Assembly: GCF_001668615.1 (NCBI RefSeq)
Contig: NZ_LZMC01000056.1
Coordinates: 1 to 64,000, forward strand
DNA: 64,000 nucleotides
Reading direction: 5' to 3'
Origin: Mycobacterium sp. 1274761.0
GTDB lineage: Bacteria; Actinomycetota; Actinomycetes; Mycobacteriales; Mycobacteriaceae
This document shows positions 1 through 8,962 of this stretch, one piece after another. The position numbers and the translations under genes are program-made. Numbering within the stretch: position 1 is the first letter of the stretch; each line of letters starts with the position of its first letter. The notes under the pieces are model-generated. The model made no database searches. It was not told the DNA's origin and saw only the letters and a list, made by a program, of their open reading frames with translations.

Positions 1-1719
1 GATAGCGGTGGGGAGTGGGTCGTGCTCGACGCCGACCAACTCGAGATCGAACCGGTCCAAAGCGTCGACCCGCTGCGCCCACTTGCGCACGTCCGCGTCA
101 ACGCCGTCGAGGTCGGCGACGACCGGGTGCTGGCCAACCTGAGCCGCGACCTGGCCCACGCACTGATCACGACGCTATTGGCCGCCGAAGCGATCGGGGT
201 GTCGCGGTGGGCCACCGACACCGCCGCGGCCTACGCCAAGATCCGCGAGCAGTTCGGCAGGCCGATCGGCCAGTTCCAAGCGATCAAGCACAAGTGCGCG
301 GAGATGATCGCCGACACCGAGCGCGCGACCGCAGCGGTATGGGACGCGGCCCGCGCCATCGACGAACACCGAAATGGCTCCGAGGACAGCGCTTTCGAGT
401 TCGCCGCGGCGGTGGCGGCGACGCTGGCCCCGACCGCAGCACAGCGATGCGCGCAGGACTGCATCCAGGTGCACGGTGGTATCGGCTTTACGTGGGAGCA
501 CGACACGAACGTGTACTACCGTCGCGCGCTGGTGTTGGCCGCTTCGTTCGGCCGTGGCGCGGATTATCCGCAGCGGGTCGTCGACATCGCGACCTCGACC
601 GGGATGCGCAAGCTCAACATCGATTTGGACCCCGAGACCGAGAAGCTCCGCGAGGAGATCCGCGCTGAGGTGGCCGCGCTGAAGAATCTCCCTTCGGGCG
701 CGGAGCGCAACGCCGCGATCGCCGAGGGCGGCTGGGTGCAGCCGCACCTGCCGAGGCCGTGGGGACGCGCCTCCGACCCCGTCGAGCAGATCATCATCGC
801 CCAGGAGTTCACCAGCGGCCGGGTGAAGCGCCCGCAGATGGGGATCGCGGCGTGGATCATCCCGTCAATCGTCGCGTTCGGCACCGACGAGCAACAGCAG
901 AGGTTCCTGCCGCCGACGTTCCGCGGCGAAATGATCTGGTGCCAACTGTTTTCCGAACCGGGCGCCGGTTCCGATCTGGCCAGCCTGTCGACCAAGGCCA
1001 CCAAGGTGGACGGTGGCTGGCGCATCACCGGCCAGAAGATCTGGACCACCGCCGCGCAGTATTCGCAGTGGGGTGCACTGCTGGCCCGAACCGACCCGAG
1101 CGCGCCGAAACACAACGGCATCACCTACTTCCTGCTCGACATGAAAAGCGAGGGCGTCGAGGTGAAGCCGCTGCGCGAGCTCACCGGCAACGCGATGTTC
1201 AACACCGTCTTCATCGACGACGTGTTCGTACCCGACGAATACGTGCTCGGCGACGTGAACCGCGGTTGGGAGGTCAGCCGCAACACGTTGACCGCCGAGC
1301 GCGTCTCGATCGGCAACAGCGAGCCGCCGGGCATGGCGAGCCTGGACGGTGTGGTCGAGTTCGTCCGTGCCGGGCAGTTCGATCAGATTGCACAGAACCA
1401 GGCGGGGCGACTGATCGCCGAAGGGCACGCGGCGAAGATCCTGAACATGCGCTCGACGCTGCTGACGCTGGCCGGGGGCGATCCCATGCCGGCGGCTGCG
1501 ATCTCCAAGCTGCTGTCGATGCGCACGGGCCAGGGCTACGCGGAGTTCGCGGTGGCGTCCTTCGGCACCGACGGGGCACTCGGGGATCCAGATTCCGTGC
1601 AGGGCAAGTGGGCCGAGCATCTGCTCTACAGCCGGGCCACCACGATTTATGGCGGCACGTCTGAGGTGCAGCTCAACATCATCGCCGAGCGGCTGTTGGG
1701 ATTGCCCCGCGATCCGTAA
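1..1719 (+). CDS. Double-domain acyl-CoA dehydrogenase, FadE6-like (5' end outside window)
   Basis: The frame is open from base 1, so the gene is truncated at its start; 572 residues are visible. The first ~190 residues are the C-terminal half of one acyl-CoA dehydrogenase domain (IQVHGGIGFTWEHD helix). A second, complete ACAD domain follows from about residue 200, with the FAD/substrate motifs QLFSEPGAGSD and KIWTTAAQ and the C-terminal IYGGTSEVQLNIIAERLLG. Tandem ACAD fusions of 700-730 aa are typical of mycobacterial FadE6, FadE22 and FadE34. FadE6 is favoured because fadD2 and a LigD-type polymerase lie just downstream, as at Rv0269c-Rv0271c. The likely role is alpha,beta-desaturation of an acyl-CoA in the cytosol; the substrate is unknown. 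Confidence 0.85.
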   Translation, partial: DSGGEWVVLDADQLEIEPVQSVDPLRPLAHVRVNAVEVGDDRVLANLSRDLAHALITTLLAAEAIGVSRWATDTAAAYAKIREQFGRPIGQFQAIKHKCAEMIADTERATAAVWDAARAIDEHRNGSEDSAFEFAAAVAATLAPTAAQRCAQDCIQVHGGIGFTWEHDTNVYYRRALVLAASFGRGADYPQRVVDIATSTGMRKLNIDLDPETEKLREEIRAEVAALKNLPSGAERNAAIAEGGWVQPHLPRPWGRASDPVEQIIIAQEFTSGRVKRPQMGIAAWIIPSIVAFGTDEQQQRFLPPTFRGEMIWCQLFSEPGAGSDLASLSTKATKVDGGWRITGQKIWTTAAQYSQWGALLARTDPSAPKHNGITYFLLDMKSEGVEVKPLRELTGNAMFNTVFIDDVFVPDEYVLGDVNRGWEVSRNTLTAERVSIGNSEPPGMASLDGVVEFVRAGQFDQIAQNQAGRLIAEGHAAKILNMRSTLLTLAGGDPMPAAAISKLLSMRTGQGYAEFAVASFGTDGALGDPDSVQGKWAEHLLYSRATTIYGGTSEVQLNIIAERLLGLPRDP

Positions 1720-1740
1720 TCTCGGGGCTACGCTCCGTCC

Positions 1741-2436
1741 ATGATGCGGACGGTGCGCTCGGCCAGCTGGGCGGCGGCGGCGGCGATGGGATTGGTCTTG
1801 GGCCCGACGGTGATCCCCGCCAGCGCCTACGCCGCGGACGTGTGTGCAGATATCGGCGGAGCCGTCGACCGGGGCGGGTTGTGTCAGGTGCACGAATCGA
1901 CGCCGAACTACACGCTCGACATGTCGTTTCCCGTCGACTTCCCCAATCAGGCGGCGGTCAATGACTTCATCACCCAGACACGCAATGGCTTTCTCAACGA
2001 GACGAGATCGCCGAATTTCGCGAACGTTCCCTACGTGCTGGACATGAAGGCCACGAGGTGGGCTTCGCACACCACCACCTCGGTTTCGTTCGAAACGTAT
2101 GAGGACCTCGGCGGCGCGCACCCCACCACGTGGTTCCGCACCTTCAACTACGACATGGTGCGCAACCGGCCGATCACCTTCAGCGACCTCTTCGCGCCGG
2201 GCACCGATCCGTTGAAAGCGATTCTCCCGGTCGTGACAAAAAAACTGGAAAGCGAAATGGGAACGGCACCACCGATATTGGATGGTGCAGGGACGGATCC
2301 CGCCAATTACCAGAATTTCGCGGTCACGCCCAGCGACGTGGTGTTCTTCTTCGACCGCGGCGCGCTGATGCCCGGCGCCGCAGGCACATATACCGTTTAT
2401 GTGCCCAGAAATGTCATTCCGCCGTTAAACGTCTAG
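1741..2436 (+). CDS. Secreted MPT64-like protein (RsiV/DUF3298 type)
   Basis: 231 aa with a Sec signal peptide ending near ASAYAA (cleavage about residue 32). The mature part follows the MPT64 pattern: Cys near the start, YTLDMSFPVDFPNQ, FITQTRNGFL, GGAHPTTWFRTFNYD, PITFSDLF, DPANYQNFAVTPSDVVFFFDRG and a C-terminal VPRNVIPP. These match the order and spacing of the secreted antigen MPT64 (Rv1980c). The biochemical function of the family is unknown. It starts 21 bases after the fadE stop and may be read with it. A second MPT64-like domain is encoded at 62176-63225. ATG at 1741 or 1744 could be the start. Confidence 0.8.
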   Translation: MMRTVRSASWAAAAAMGLVLGPTVIPASAYAADVCADIGGAVDRGGLCQVHESTPNYTLDMSFPVDFPNQAAVNDFITQTRNGFLNETRSPNFANVPYVLDMKATRWASHTTTSVSFETYEDLGGAHPTTWFRTFNYDMVRNRPITFSDLFAPGTDPLKAILPVVTKKLESEMGTAPPILDGAGTDPANYQNFAVTPSDVVFFFDRGALMPGAAGTYTVYVPRNVIPPLNV

Positions 2437-2499
2437 GCGGCGCAGACGAGGTCTACCCTGGGAAATAGATTCATATTCGACGTCGTTGGCGGTAGTGAA

Positions 2500-2775
2500 A
2501 TGACAAGATTCCGACAACGCATAGCGCACGTGATCGTCGGTGTTGCCGCCGCTGCCGCGTTTTTGATCGTCACCCCGGTGTTCAGCCAGGCCGTCCCGCA
2601 AGCATCGGCTCAGCCGTGTGTCAACGGGGTCATCCCGTGGAACCCGTATGTGGTGAACTGCAACCTGCCACCGCGAGGACCCCGCGTGCGGGGCGCGGCA
2701 CCTGATGCCGGCGCGATCATTGCCTGCCACGACCACCCCGGATGTTTGTCGTGGTACGTCAACGGCCCCTGGTAA
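2500..2775 (+). CDS. Small secreted protein, 91 aa
   Basis: The product starts with basic residues (MTRFRQR), then a hydrophobic stretch (HVIVGVAAAAAFLIV) and an A-x-A-type signal cleavage site near ASAQP at about residue 35-39. The mature ~55 residues have four Cys (PCVNG, NCNLPP, ACHDH, GCLSW), which suggests two disulfides outside the membrane. It is short, Pro/Gly-rich, and I do not recognise a family. The upstream MPT64-like gene ends 63 bases earlier and a small membrane protein gene begins 16 bases later. The coding assignment rests on the convincing signal peptide. Confidence 0.6.
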   Translation: MTRFRQRIAHVIVGVAAAAAFLIVTPVFSQAVPQASAQPCVNGVIPWNPYVVNCNLPPRGPRVRGAAPDAGAIIACHDHPGCLSWYVNGPW

Positions 2776-2791
2776 GCGGTTAGGCCCTCGC

Positions 2792-3115
2792 ATGAGCGAC
2801 GCCAAAGACGTCGAGAAGAACTGGCGCGACCCTGCTGCGCTGCGCCAAGCCGTGGCATACGGCATCGGTGTCATCGTGGTGGCCGCTATCGCGTTCGCGG
2901 TGTTCGCCTTTGTCGACAAGGGCTCGGTCCTGCTGGCCTCCCTGGTGCCCGCGATCCTGTTCCTCGGCGCGATCGGTGCGCTCGTCAAGGCGTACCGCAC
3001 CTGGAGAGAGGGCGGTACGTGGCCGATCTGGCAGGGCGCAGGCTGGTTTCTGCTGACTCTCATGCTGGTCTGCCTGTCGATTCCCTGGTCAGCTGCCTCT
3101 TTTGCTGGTGGGTGA
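2792..3115 (+). CDS. Small integral membrane protein, 107 aa
   Basis: The ATG at 2792 is chosen because the product then begins with a short charged cytosolic tail (MSDAKDVEKNWRDP). Three hydrophobic segments follow, at about residues 20-40 (AVAYGIGVIVVAAIAF), 46-66 (VLLASLVPAILFLGAIGAL) and 82-100 (AGWFLLTLMLVCLSI). A basic loop (KAYRTWREGG) separates the last two. An in-frame upstream extension has no hydrophobic or signal character. No family or function is recognised. Confidence 0.55.
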   Translation: MSDAKDVEKNWRDPAALRQAVAYGIGVIVVAAIAFAVFAFVDKGSVLLASLVPAILFLGAIGALVKAYRTWREGGTWPIWQGAGWFLLTLMLVCLSIPWSAASFAGG

Positions 3116-3202
3116 ACAACAGAGTTGTTGCGATCGCAAGTAGAAGAAAAGAGTGCGTAAATTGGCCTGTGCTGATCTTGTGGTACTGACAGTCTCGAAC
3201 GC

Positions 3203-3694
3203 ATGCCAACGCACACCCTGACTCTTCCGGCTTTGCTGATGGGCGCGGCCGCCGCAGGTGCCATCGCCTACGCGCCGATCGCAAGCGCAGATGACCCGCC
3301 CTGCGCTGCCGACAATCCGCAATGTCAGCAACAGCCCCCGGTCGGAGCCGGCCAGTTCATCAACCCCGCACTCGACGCCGCAGGACAGCTGCAAGGTATC
3401 GGGCAGGGCGGGGTCCCCGGTGCCTACACCCCCAGCGGGGTAGGGACTGGCGGTGAGGCTCTCATCAACGGCGTCCCGACCTACATCCCACCGGAGGGCC
3501 TGCGGCTGCCGCCCGGCGCGCAGGTCGGCCCTCCCACCGCGTGGATCGAGAGTGTGAAGCAAACCGGTTGCGCTCCCGGGTGTGTGCCCGAGATGTACCG
3601 CTATCTTTTCGAGAAGGCCGGCGGCGCCGCGCAGGATGCGGTCGGCAGCGCGATTCCGCCGCAGCAGCATGAGCAGAAGTCACCCGGCCAGTAG
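3203..3694 (+). CDS. Secreted protein of unknown function, 163 aa
   Basis: A signal peptide of about 28 residues (TLTLPALLMGAAAAGAIAYAPIASA) precedes a Pro/Gln/Gly-rich mature region with paired Cys residues: CAADNPQC near the new N-terminus and CAPGCVPEMY near the C-terminus. The composition is typical of mycobacterial exported proteins. No enzyme motif is visible. It converges on fadD2, whose stop lies 11 bases beyond this one. Confidence 0.65.
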   Translation: MPTHTLTLPALLMGAAAAGAIAYAPIASADDPPCAADNPQCQQQPPVGAGQFINPALDAAGQLQGIGQGGVPGAYTPSGVGTGGEALINGVPTYIPPEGLRLPPGAQVGPPTAWIESVKQTGCAPGCVPEMYRYLFEKAGGAAQDAVGSAIPPQQHEQKSPGQ

Positions 3695-3705
3695 AACCGA
3701 AAGCT

Positions 3706-5397
3706 TTACTCCACTTCCATTTCACGGAGTTCTCGCTTGAGGATCTTGCCCGTCGGGTTGCGCGGCAGTTCGTCGAGGAAGATCACCTCGCGCGGCACCT
3801 TGTAGCGGGCCAGGTTCTCGCGCACGTAGCTCTTGATGGTGTCCTCGTCGATGCTGGCCCCGTCGGCCTTGACGACGAAGGCCCGCAGCCGATGCCCCCA
3901 CTCCTTGTCCTCGACACCCAATGCGGTGGCCTCGACGACCTCGGGATGACCGCTGATCAGGTCCTCGACTTCGGCCGGGAAAACGTTCTCACCGCCGGAG
4001 ACGATCATCTCGTCGTCGCGGCCGCTGACGTAGAGCAGACCGTGCTCGTCGAAGTAGCCGACATCGCCTGAGGACATCAGCCCGTCGACGATCTGCTTGT
4101 GGCCGCCGCCGGTGTAGCCCTCGAATGGGAAGGTGTTGCCGACGAAGATCCGGCCGACTTCACCCTGGGGCAACTCGTTGCCGTTGTCGTCGAGGATCTT
4201 CACCTTCACGCCCTTGACGAGCGGCCCGACCGTCGCCGGGTTGATCGACAGATCCTGCGGCCGCGCGATCGTCGCGAACGCGATCTCCGTCGACCCGTAC
4301 ATGTTGTAAACCACCGGACCCAGGTCCTTCAGGGCCCGCTGCGCCAGCTCGGCGCCCAGCTGGGAACCGGACACGAACACGATCCGCAGCGATGACAGGT
4401 CGGGCTTCTTGTCGGTCTTCTCGAGCTCGTCGAGGATCCGCGACAGCATGACGGGCACGACGATCAACGCCGTCGCCTTGTTCTTCTCGATGTCGGCGAG
4501 CAAGATCGGCGGCTTGAAGCGTCGGCGCAGCACCAACGTGGAGCCGAGCATCATCGCGATCGTCGCGTGCAGGAAACCCAGCGCGTGAAACATCGGCGCG
4601 GGCAGCGACGTCACTTCCCTAGCCTTGAACGGGACATGGGACAGGATTCCGCCGATGGGCGCGAGCGTCGGCGGCGTGCTGCGGTTGGCGCCCTTCGGCG
4701 TCCCCGTGGTGCCGCTGGTGAGGATGATGATCGACGAGTGCTTGGTCACCTTCGGTGCGGGCCTGCCGCTGCTGCGTGCGATGAGGTCGGCCAGGGTGTC
4801 ATCCGTGCTGCCCGACGGTTCGTCTTTGTCGGGATTGGTGCCGAGTGCGCGCAGCTTGCCCTGCGGCGGATCGGCCTGTGACACGGCCTTGGTGTACTCG
4901 TCGTCGTAGATGATCAGCTTGGCGTCCTCGCGCTCGGACACCTCCTTGATCTGTGGCCCGGAGAACTCACTGTTGAGCAGGATGATGCGGGCGCCGGTAC
5001 GCGCGGCGCCGTAGACCGCGATCAGAAACCAGCGATGGTTCCTGGCCAGGATCGCCACGCCGTCGCCGCCCTTGATCCCCATGGCCAGCAACCCGTTTGC
5101 GACCGCGTGGGCGGCCTCGTCGAGCTCTTTGAACGTGATCTCGCCGTCGTCGTCGACGGCGGCTATCCGGTCGGGCGTGCGGCGCGCGTTGAGCGCCGGG
5201 ATCATGCCGAACTCGCCCCAGCGTCGCATGTCGGCGAAGAACGCGGCGATGGCCTGAGGTGGCTCCACCCGTAGCGCGCCCGCTTCGAACATCTTGCGGG
5301 CGTAGTGGAGTTCGGCTGCCCCGCGGTCGACATATTGTCCGACGGTCTTCTGGATTTTGGCCGCTGCCTGGAAGGGTAAATCGGTGAGCTTCGGCAT
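3706..5397 (-). CDS. fadD2: Acyl-CoA synthetase FadD2
   Basis: 563 aa, ANL superfamily: ATP-dependent activation of a fatty acid to acyl-AMP and acyl-CoA. The P-loop-like A3 motif ILTSGTTGTPKG is at about residue 225. The A5 motif YGSTE, the A7/A8 region SGDVGYFDEHGLLYVSGRDDEMI and the C-terminal lysine motif NPTGKILKRELRE are all present. The start at 5397 gives MPKLTDLPFQ; a longer frame has only low-complexity extra sequence. It is divergent from the polymerase gene at 5463 with 65 bases between. FadD2 sits next to FadE6 and a LigD-type polymerase in M. tuberculosis (Rv0269c-Rv0271c), which is the main reason for the symbol. Its physiological substrate cannot be read from the sequence. Confidence 0.85.
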   Translation of the reverse strand: MPKLTDLPFQAAAKIQKTVGQYVDRGAAELHYARKMFEAGALRVEPPQAIAAFFADMRRWGEFGMIPALNARRTPDRIAAVDDDGEITFKELDEAAHAVANGLLAMGIKGGDGVAILARNHRWFLIAVYGAARTGARIILLNSEFSGPQIKEVSEREDAKLIIYDDEYTKAVSQADPPQGKLRALGTNPDKDEPSGSTDDTLADLIARSSGRPAPKVTKHSSIIILTSGTTGTPKGANRSTPPTLAPIGGILSHVPFKAREVTSLPAPMFHALGFLHATIAMMLGSTLVLRRRFKPPILLADIEKNKATALIVVPVMLSRILDELEKTDKKPDLSSLRIVFVSGSQLGAELAQRALKDLGPVVYNMYGSTEIAFATIARPQDLSINPATVGPLVKGVKVKILDDNGNELPQGEVGRIFVGNTFPFEGYTGGGHKQIVDGLMSSGDVGYFDEHGLLYVSGRDDEMIVSGGENVFPAEVEDLISGHPEVVEATALGVEDKEWGHRLRAFVVKADGASIDEDTIKSYVRENLARYKVPREVIFLDELPRNPTGKILKRELREMEVE

Positions 5398-5462
5398 GAC
5401 ACCACCATATGTGACGGGCGTCGCACCGCGTCGAGAAAGTGCTGCGTACCTACCATGGCGGT

Positions 5463-6716
5463 ATGGCGGCATCATCCTCTTCGGCGGCGGAATTCCTCGA
5501 AGTAAATGACGAGCAAGTGCCGGTCAGCCACCCCGCCAAAGTCGTCTTCCCGGCCCTGGGCGTCACCAAGGGAGACCTGATCCGCTACTACCTGGCCGTG
5601 GCGCCGGGCGCGCTGCGCGGCGTGGCCGAGCGCCCGATGATCCTCAAGCGGTTCGTCAAGGGCATCGCCGAGGAGGCCGTCTTCCAGAAGCGGGCGCCCG
5701 AGAAGAACCGGCCGGACTACGTCGATGTCGCTGAGCTCAAATACGCCTCCGGCACGTCGGCGAAGGAGGCCGTCATTCACGACGCGGCCGGGCTGGCGTG
5801 GGTGATCAACCTCGGCTGCGTCGACCTCAACCCGCATCCGGTGCGCGCCGACGATTTGGCCCATCCCGACGAGTTGCGCGTCGACCTCGATCCGATGCCC
5901 GGCGTCGACTGGCGTCAGATCATCCACGTCGCGATGGTCGCCCGCGAGGTGCTAGAAGACCACGGCCTGACAGCGTGGCCGAAAACGTCCGGGTCGCGCG
6001 GATTTCATATCTACGCGCGGATCGAGCGGCGGTGGCCGTTCAAGTCGGTCCGGCTGGCCGCCCAGGCGGTGGCCCGCGAAGTCGAACGGCGGGCGCCCGA
6101 TATGGCCACGGCGCGCTGGTGGAAGGAAGAACGCGAAGGGGTGTTCGTCGACTTCAACCAAAACGCGTTCGACCGCACGGTGGCGTCGGCCTACTCGGTG
6201 CGAGCCACGCCCGACGCCCGGGTGTCCACGCCGCTGCGTTGGGACGAGGTAATCGACTGCCGTCCGGAAAACTTCACAATCTCGACGGTGCCCACGCGGT
6301 TCGCCGAGCAGGGCGACCCGTGGGAGGGCATGGACGATGCGGCCGGCAGGCTCGACCAGTTGCTCGAGCTCGCCGAGCGGCTCGGTCCGGCGGAGAAGGC
6401 GCCGAGGGGCGCCAGCCGCAGCGCGGACGGCAGACGTCAATCATCGAAGCCGCTGATCGAAATCGCGCGCACCAAAACCAAGGACGAAGCACTGGCCGCG
6501 CTGGAGCGCTGGCGCGCCAAATATGAGGAAGTAGCTAAGAAACTTAAGCCCGCAGACGTGTTACTGGACGGTATGCGTGGCCCGAGTTCCATTTGGTACC
6601 GCATCCGAATCAACCTGCAGCACGTGCCGCAAGACCAGCGTCCACCGCAGGAACCGCTGCTCGCGGACTACAACCCGTGGGAAAACTACACCGGCGCGCA
6701 GTTCCGAAATCGATAA
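5463..6716 (+). CDS. LigD-type DNA primase/polymerase domain protein (Rv0269c-like)
   Basis: 417 aa stand-alone archaeo-eukaryotic primase-type polymerase (LigD PolDom family). Catalytic metal-binding aspartates lie in RVDLDPMPG (Asp141 and Asp143). The family motifs KTSGSRGFHIY and FVDFNQNAFDRTVASAYSVRATPDARVSTPLRWDE are also present, the last given as its core residues FVDFNQN and YSVRATPDA. The family makes short DNA/RNA additions at breaks. Stand-alone mycobacterial members have been linked to repair outside classical Ku/LigD end joining. ATG 5463 is preferred over a GTG eight codons upstream because the family begins near here. The C-terminal ~80 residues (about 330-417) form an extra Lys/Arg-rich part. 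Confidence 0.85.
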   Translation: MAASSSSAAEFLEVNDEQVPVSHPAKVVFPALGVTKGDLIRYYLAVAPGALRGVAERPMILKRFVKGIAEEAVFQKRAPEKNRPDYVDVAELKYASGTSAKEAVIHDAAGLAWVINLGCVDLNPHPVRADDLAHPDELRVDLDPMPGVDWRQIIHVAMVAREVLEDHGLTAWPKTSGSRGFHIYARIERRWPFKSVRLAAQAVAREVERRAPDMATARWWKEEREGVFVDFNQNAFDRTVASAYSVRATPDARVSTPLRWDEVIDCRPENFTISTVPTRFAEQGDPWEGMDDAAGRLDQLLELAERLGPAEKAPRGASRSADGRRQSSKPLIEIARTKTKDEALAALERWRAKYEEVAKKLKPADVLLDGMRGPSSIWYRIRINLQHVPQDQRPPQEPLLADYNPWENYTGAQFRNR

Positions 6717-6799
6717 GCACAGCTCACCAACAATGGTTCTTAGCAAAGTATTACCGGACGCTCCCCAATGCCTTAGATCGGCCGCTTAGCTTTTAAGTC

Positions 6800-7213
6800 A
6801 TGTACGGGAACGAAGCAATCGACTGCGACGGCGCACAGATTCGCGCGGTGTGCCGTCAGCTGGCCACCGTGGTGACGGTGACCGGTGACGTCAACGACAC
6901 CAACGTCGATCACATCAGTGCCTACGCACGGCGCTTCGTTCTCTCCGAGAAGCCCTTTGTGTTGGATCTGACTGGTGTGAATTCCCTTTCACCGGAAAGC
7001 ATTTCACTGCTGTACACCGTCGACGAGCATTGCCGCAACGCCGGTGTGGAGTGGACCGTCGTCGCCAGCCAGCCGGCGAACCGGACGCTGCGGCTGTTCG
7101 GCGAGGGTGACACCTTCCCGATCGTCGGTTCCGTCGCCGAGGCGCTTCACGACTTCGCAGACAGCATCTGTGCCCGCCGCCGCCTGCTGCCCCTCCTGAC
7201 CAAGACCGCCTAG
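6800..7213 (+). CDS. STAS-domain (anti-anti-sigma-like) protein
   Basis: 137 aa. The central part reads as a STAS fold: VVTVTGDVNDTNVDHI, a strand ending in FVLDLTGVNSLSPESISLL, and VEWTVVASQPANRTLRLFGEGDTF. The residue after LDLTGVNS is where anti-anti-sigma proteins carry the phosphorylated Ser/Thr; Ser-Leu-Ser is present here. It probably acts in partner switching with an anti-sigma kinase not encoded nearby, possibly in SigF-type control; this is inference. The ATG has no strong Shine-Dalgarno sequence. Confidence 0.75.
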   Translation: MYGNEAIDCDGAQIRAVCRQLATVVTVTGDVNDTNVDHISAYARRFVLSEKPFVLDLTGVNSLSPESISLLYTVDEHCRNAGVEWTVVASQPANRTLRLFGEGDTFPIVGSVAEALHDFADSICARRRLLPLLTKTA

Positions 7214-7228
7214 AGAAAGGGCGATCAC

Positions 7229-7306
7229 GTGCTTATCGATCTCCGTTGGCTGACCGGCCTGCTGCACGGCAGGCACCATTCCGCCGCTCGTCCTGTTTCG
7301 CGGTAG
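7229..7306 (+). CDS. Possible 25-aa small ORF
   Basis: A GTG preceded by AAAGGG with about seven bases of spacing opens a 25-codon frame (MLIDLRWLTGLLHG...). It lies between the STAS gene and the GAP-family transporter gene. The ribosome binding site is the best in this stretch, while the transporter itself starts at TTG with none. It could be a leader peptide or noise, and there is no family support. Confidence 0.2.
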   Translation: MLIDLRWLTGLLHGRHHSAARPVSR

Positions 7307-7318
7307 TCGGCCACTTAC

Positions 7319-7966
7319 TTGCTCGGCGAGCTGATACCGCTCGCCCTCGTCGTCGCTCTCTCTCCGGTATCGATCATTCCCGCGGTTGTGCTGGTCTTGC
7401 ACTCCGCCCGTCCGAGGCCTACCGGGCTGGCGTTCATGACCGGATGGCTCGCCGCCCTGGCCGCGTCGACAGCCCTGTTCGTGCAGGTGCCGAACATGGT
7501 CGACGGGCTCGGCACATCCCCTCCGTGGATGCCCTGGGTGCGGATCGGTATCGGCGTCGTGCTGATCGGCCTGGGCGTCGGACGTTGGGTGTCCCGCAAG
7601 CGCACCACGCGTACGCCCGAATTCCTCGACCGGCTGAGCCGCATCACCCCCACAAGCGCGGCGGTCATCGGCTTCGGGCTGGTGATCGCCAACCCAAAAG
7701 TGCTCGTGATGAACGCAGCCGCGGGTCTGATCATCGGGACCGGCGCTACAGGTGTCGGTATCTGGATCGCCACCGCGGTCTACACCGCGCTCGCCGGATC
7801 GACGGTGATCGCCCCGATCGTCGCCTACGCGGTGGCGGGTGAGCGGGTCGACCCCCAGCTCGAACGTGCCAAAGACTGGATGCAGCGCGAGCACGCCGCC
7901 GTGACCGCCGTCATCTTGCTCGTCGTCGGTGTCCTGTTGTGCTACACCGGGTTTCGCGCGCTCTAA
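7319..7966 (+). CDS. GAP/Sap-family membrane protein
   Basis: 215 aa, six predicted membrane helices (for example LIPLALVVALSPVSIIPAVVLVL, ASTALFVQ, VRIGIGVVLIGLGVG, SAAVIGFGLVIANPKVLVM, STVIAPIVAYAV, AVTAVILLVVGVLLCYTGF). The Pro-rich first helix and the ANPK motif fit the GAP/Sap (sulfolipid-1-addressing) family, which is related to LysE-type exporters. Members assist the transport of cell-wall glycolipids in mycobacteria. The start is taken as TTG 7319 since the first helix begins at once and no ATG/GTG is in frame. A second member lies at 38591-39274 beside the lipid locus. Confidence 0.7.
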   Translation: MLGELIPLALVVALSPVSIIPAVVLVLHSARPRPTGLAFMTGWLAALAASTALFVQVPNMVDGLGTSPPWMPWVRIGIGVVLIGLGVGRWVSRKRTTRTPEFLDRLSRITPTSAAVIGFGLVIANPKVLVMNAAAGLIIGTGATGVGIWIATAVYTALAGSTVIAPIVAYAVAGERVDPQLERAKDWMQREHAAVTAVILLVVGVLLCYTGFRAL

Positions 7967-7975
7967 CGGGCGGCA

Positions 7976-8887
7976 TCAATCCCCGGCCGCTTCGCGCCTA
8001 CCCTCCGGAGACCAGTAGTCGAGCATCTCCGCGAACGTCTCGAACGCCGCACCGGAGACCCCGTAGGTCGCCTCGAAGTGCACGCTCAACGGGAAGCCGA
8101 GGTCGGCGACACCGTCGATGACCCGCTTGTACAGATCGACCATCAGCTGACGTTTGTCGGCGGGGTCACGACCGGCCAGCGACCGGACGAACGCCTGCTC
8201 CTCGGCAACGGCCGCGTTGCCCGGATCCTGGATCAGCCATTCGATCAGGCCCACCCTGGACTCCACCTTCGGCACGAAGCCGAACGACAGCAGGATCTCG
8301 GGACGGTGATCGGTGCTCTCGGCGAAATCTTTGAGGAAACCAACGATCGCGTCGGAGTACAGCAGCTGGGTCAGGCCAAAGTTCGCGCCCTGCTTGCACT
8401 TGAAGTCGAACCGGCCGCGCTCGCCCTCACGGGTCGGGATCAGAATCACGCCACGGTTTTCCACCGTCTGGCCGTATATCGACAGCGCATCGGTGGGGGC
8501 GACGCCGGAACCCTCGCCGTCGTTCATCGTGCGCGGCACCCCGACGAACACGATGCCCTCGAAGCCGGCCTCGCCCAGGGTGGCCAGCCGTCGCCCGAGC
8601 GCTTCTTCGTCCATGAACGCGGTGACCTGGGTGCACAACCCGCGCATCCCGGGCAGTTCCGGCCGGATCAGCGTCCAGTAGTCGAGCACGTCGAGCTTCG
8701 GCAGCATCGGCACCGGCCGGTCGTCGTCCTCGGCGATCATGCCGGGGATCATCACGTGTTTGATCCGGCTGTCGAGCCCCGACTCGGCGGAGATCCGCGC
8801 CACTTTGCGCGCCTCCTCAACCGCATACTCCGGTCCGCGCTCGGTGTTGGAAGGCACGAGTTCGAGCGCGATGGTGTTGAGGGTCAC
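7976..8887 (-). CDS. Atypical methylenetetrahydrofolate reductase-like protein
   Basis: 303 aa with a TIM-barrel MTHFR pattern: TIALELVPSNTERG at the N-terminus, SRIKHVMIPGMIAED, FEGIVFVGVPRTMNDGEGSGVAPTDAL, and FKCKQGANFGLTQLLYSD, the last resembling the folate-binding region of MetF. It lacks an obvious FAD-binding signature of classical MetF and fits a mycobacterial family shown, from memory, to have flavin-free NADH-dependent MTHFR activity. GTG 8887 is preferred: AGGAG lies seven bases upstream, while a TTG six codons earlier has none. It converges on the GAP-family gene. Confidence 0.65.
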   Translation of the reverse strand: MTLNTIALELVPSNTERGPEYAVEEARKVARISAESGLDSRIKHVMIPGMIAEDDDRPVPMLPKLDVLDYWTLIRPELPGMRGLCTQVTAFMDEEALGRRLATLGEAGFEGIVFVGVPRTMNDGEGSGVAPTDALSIYGQTVENRGVILIPTREGERGRFDFKCKQGANFGLTQLLYSDAIVGFLKDFAESTDHRPEILLSFGFVPKVESRVGLIEWLIQDPGNAAVAEEQAFVRSLAGRDPADKRQLMVDLYKRVIDGVADLGFPLSVHFEATYGVSGAAFETFAEMLDYWSPEGRREAAGD

Positions 8888-8962
8888 AGCATTGCTCCTG
8901 ATCAAGACGACCGAACCACGATACAGAGCGCAGCTGCGTAGCCCGAAATCGCCGAATCCGAC

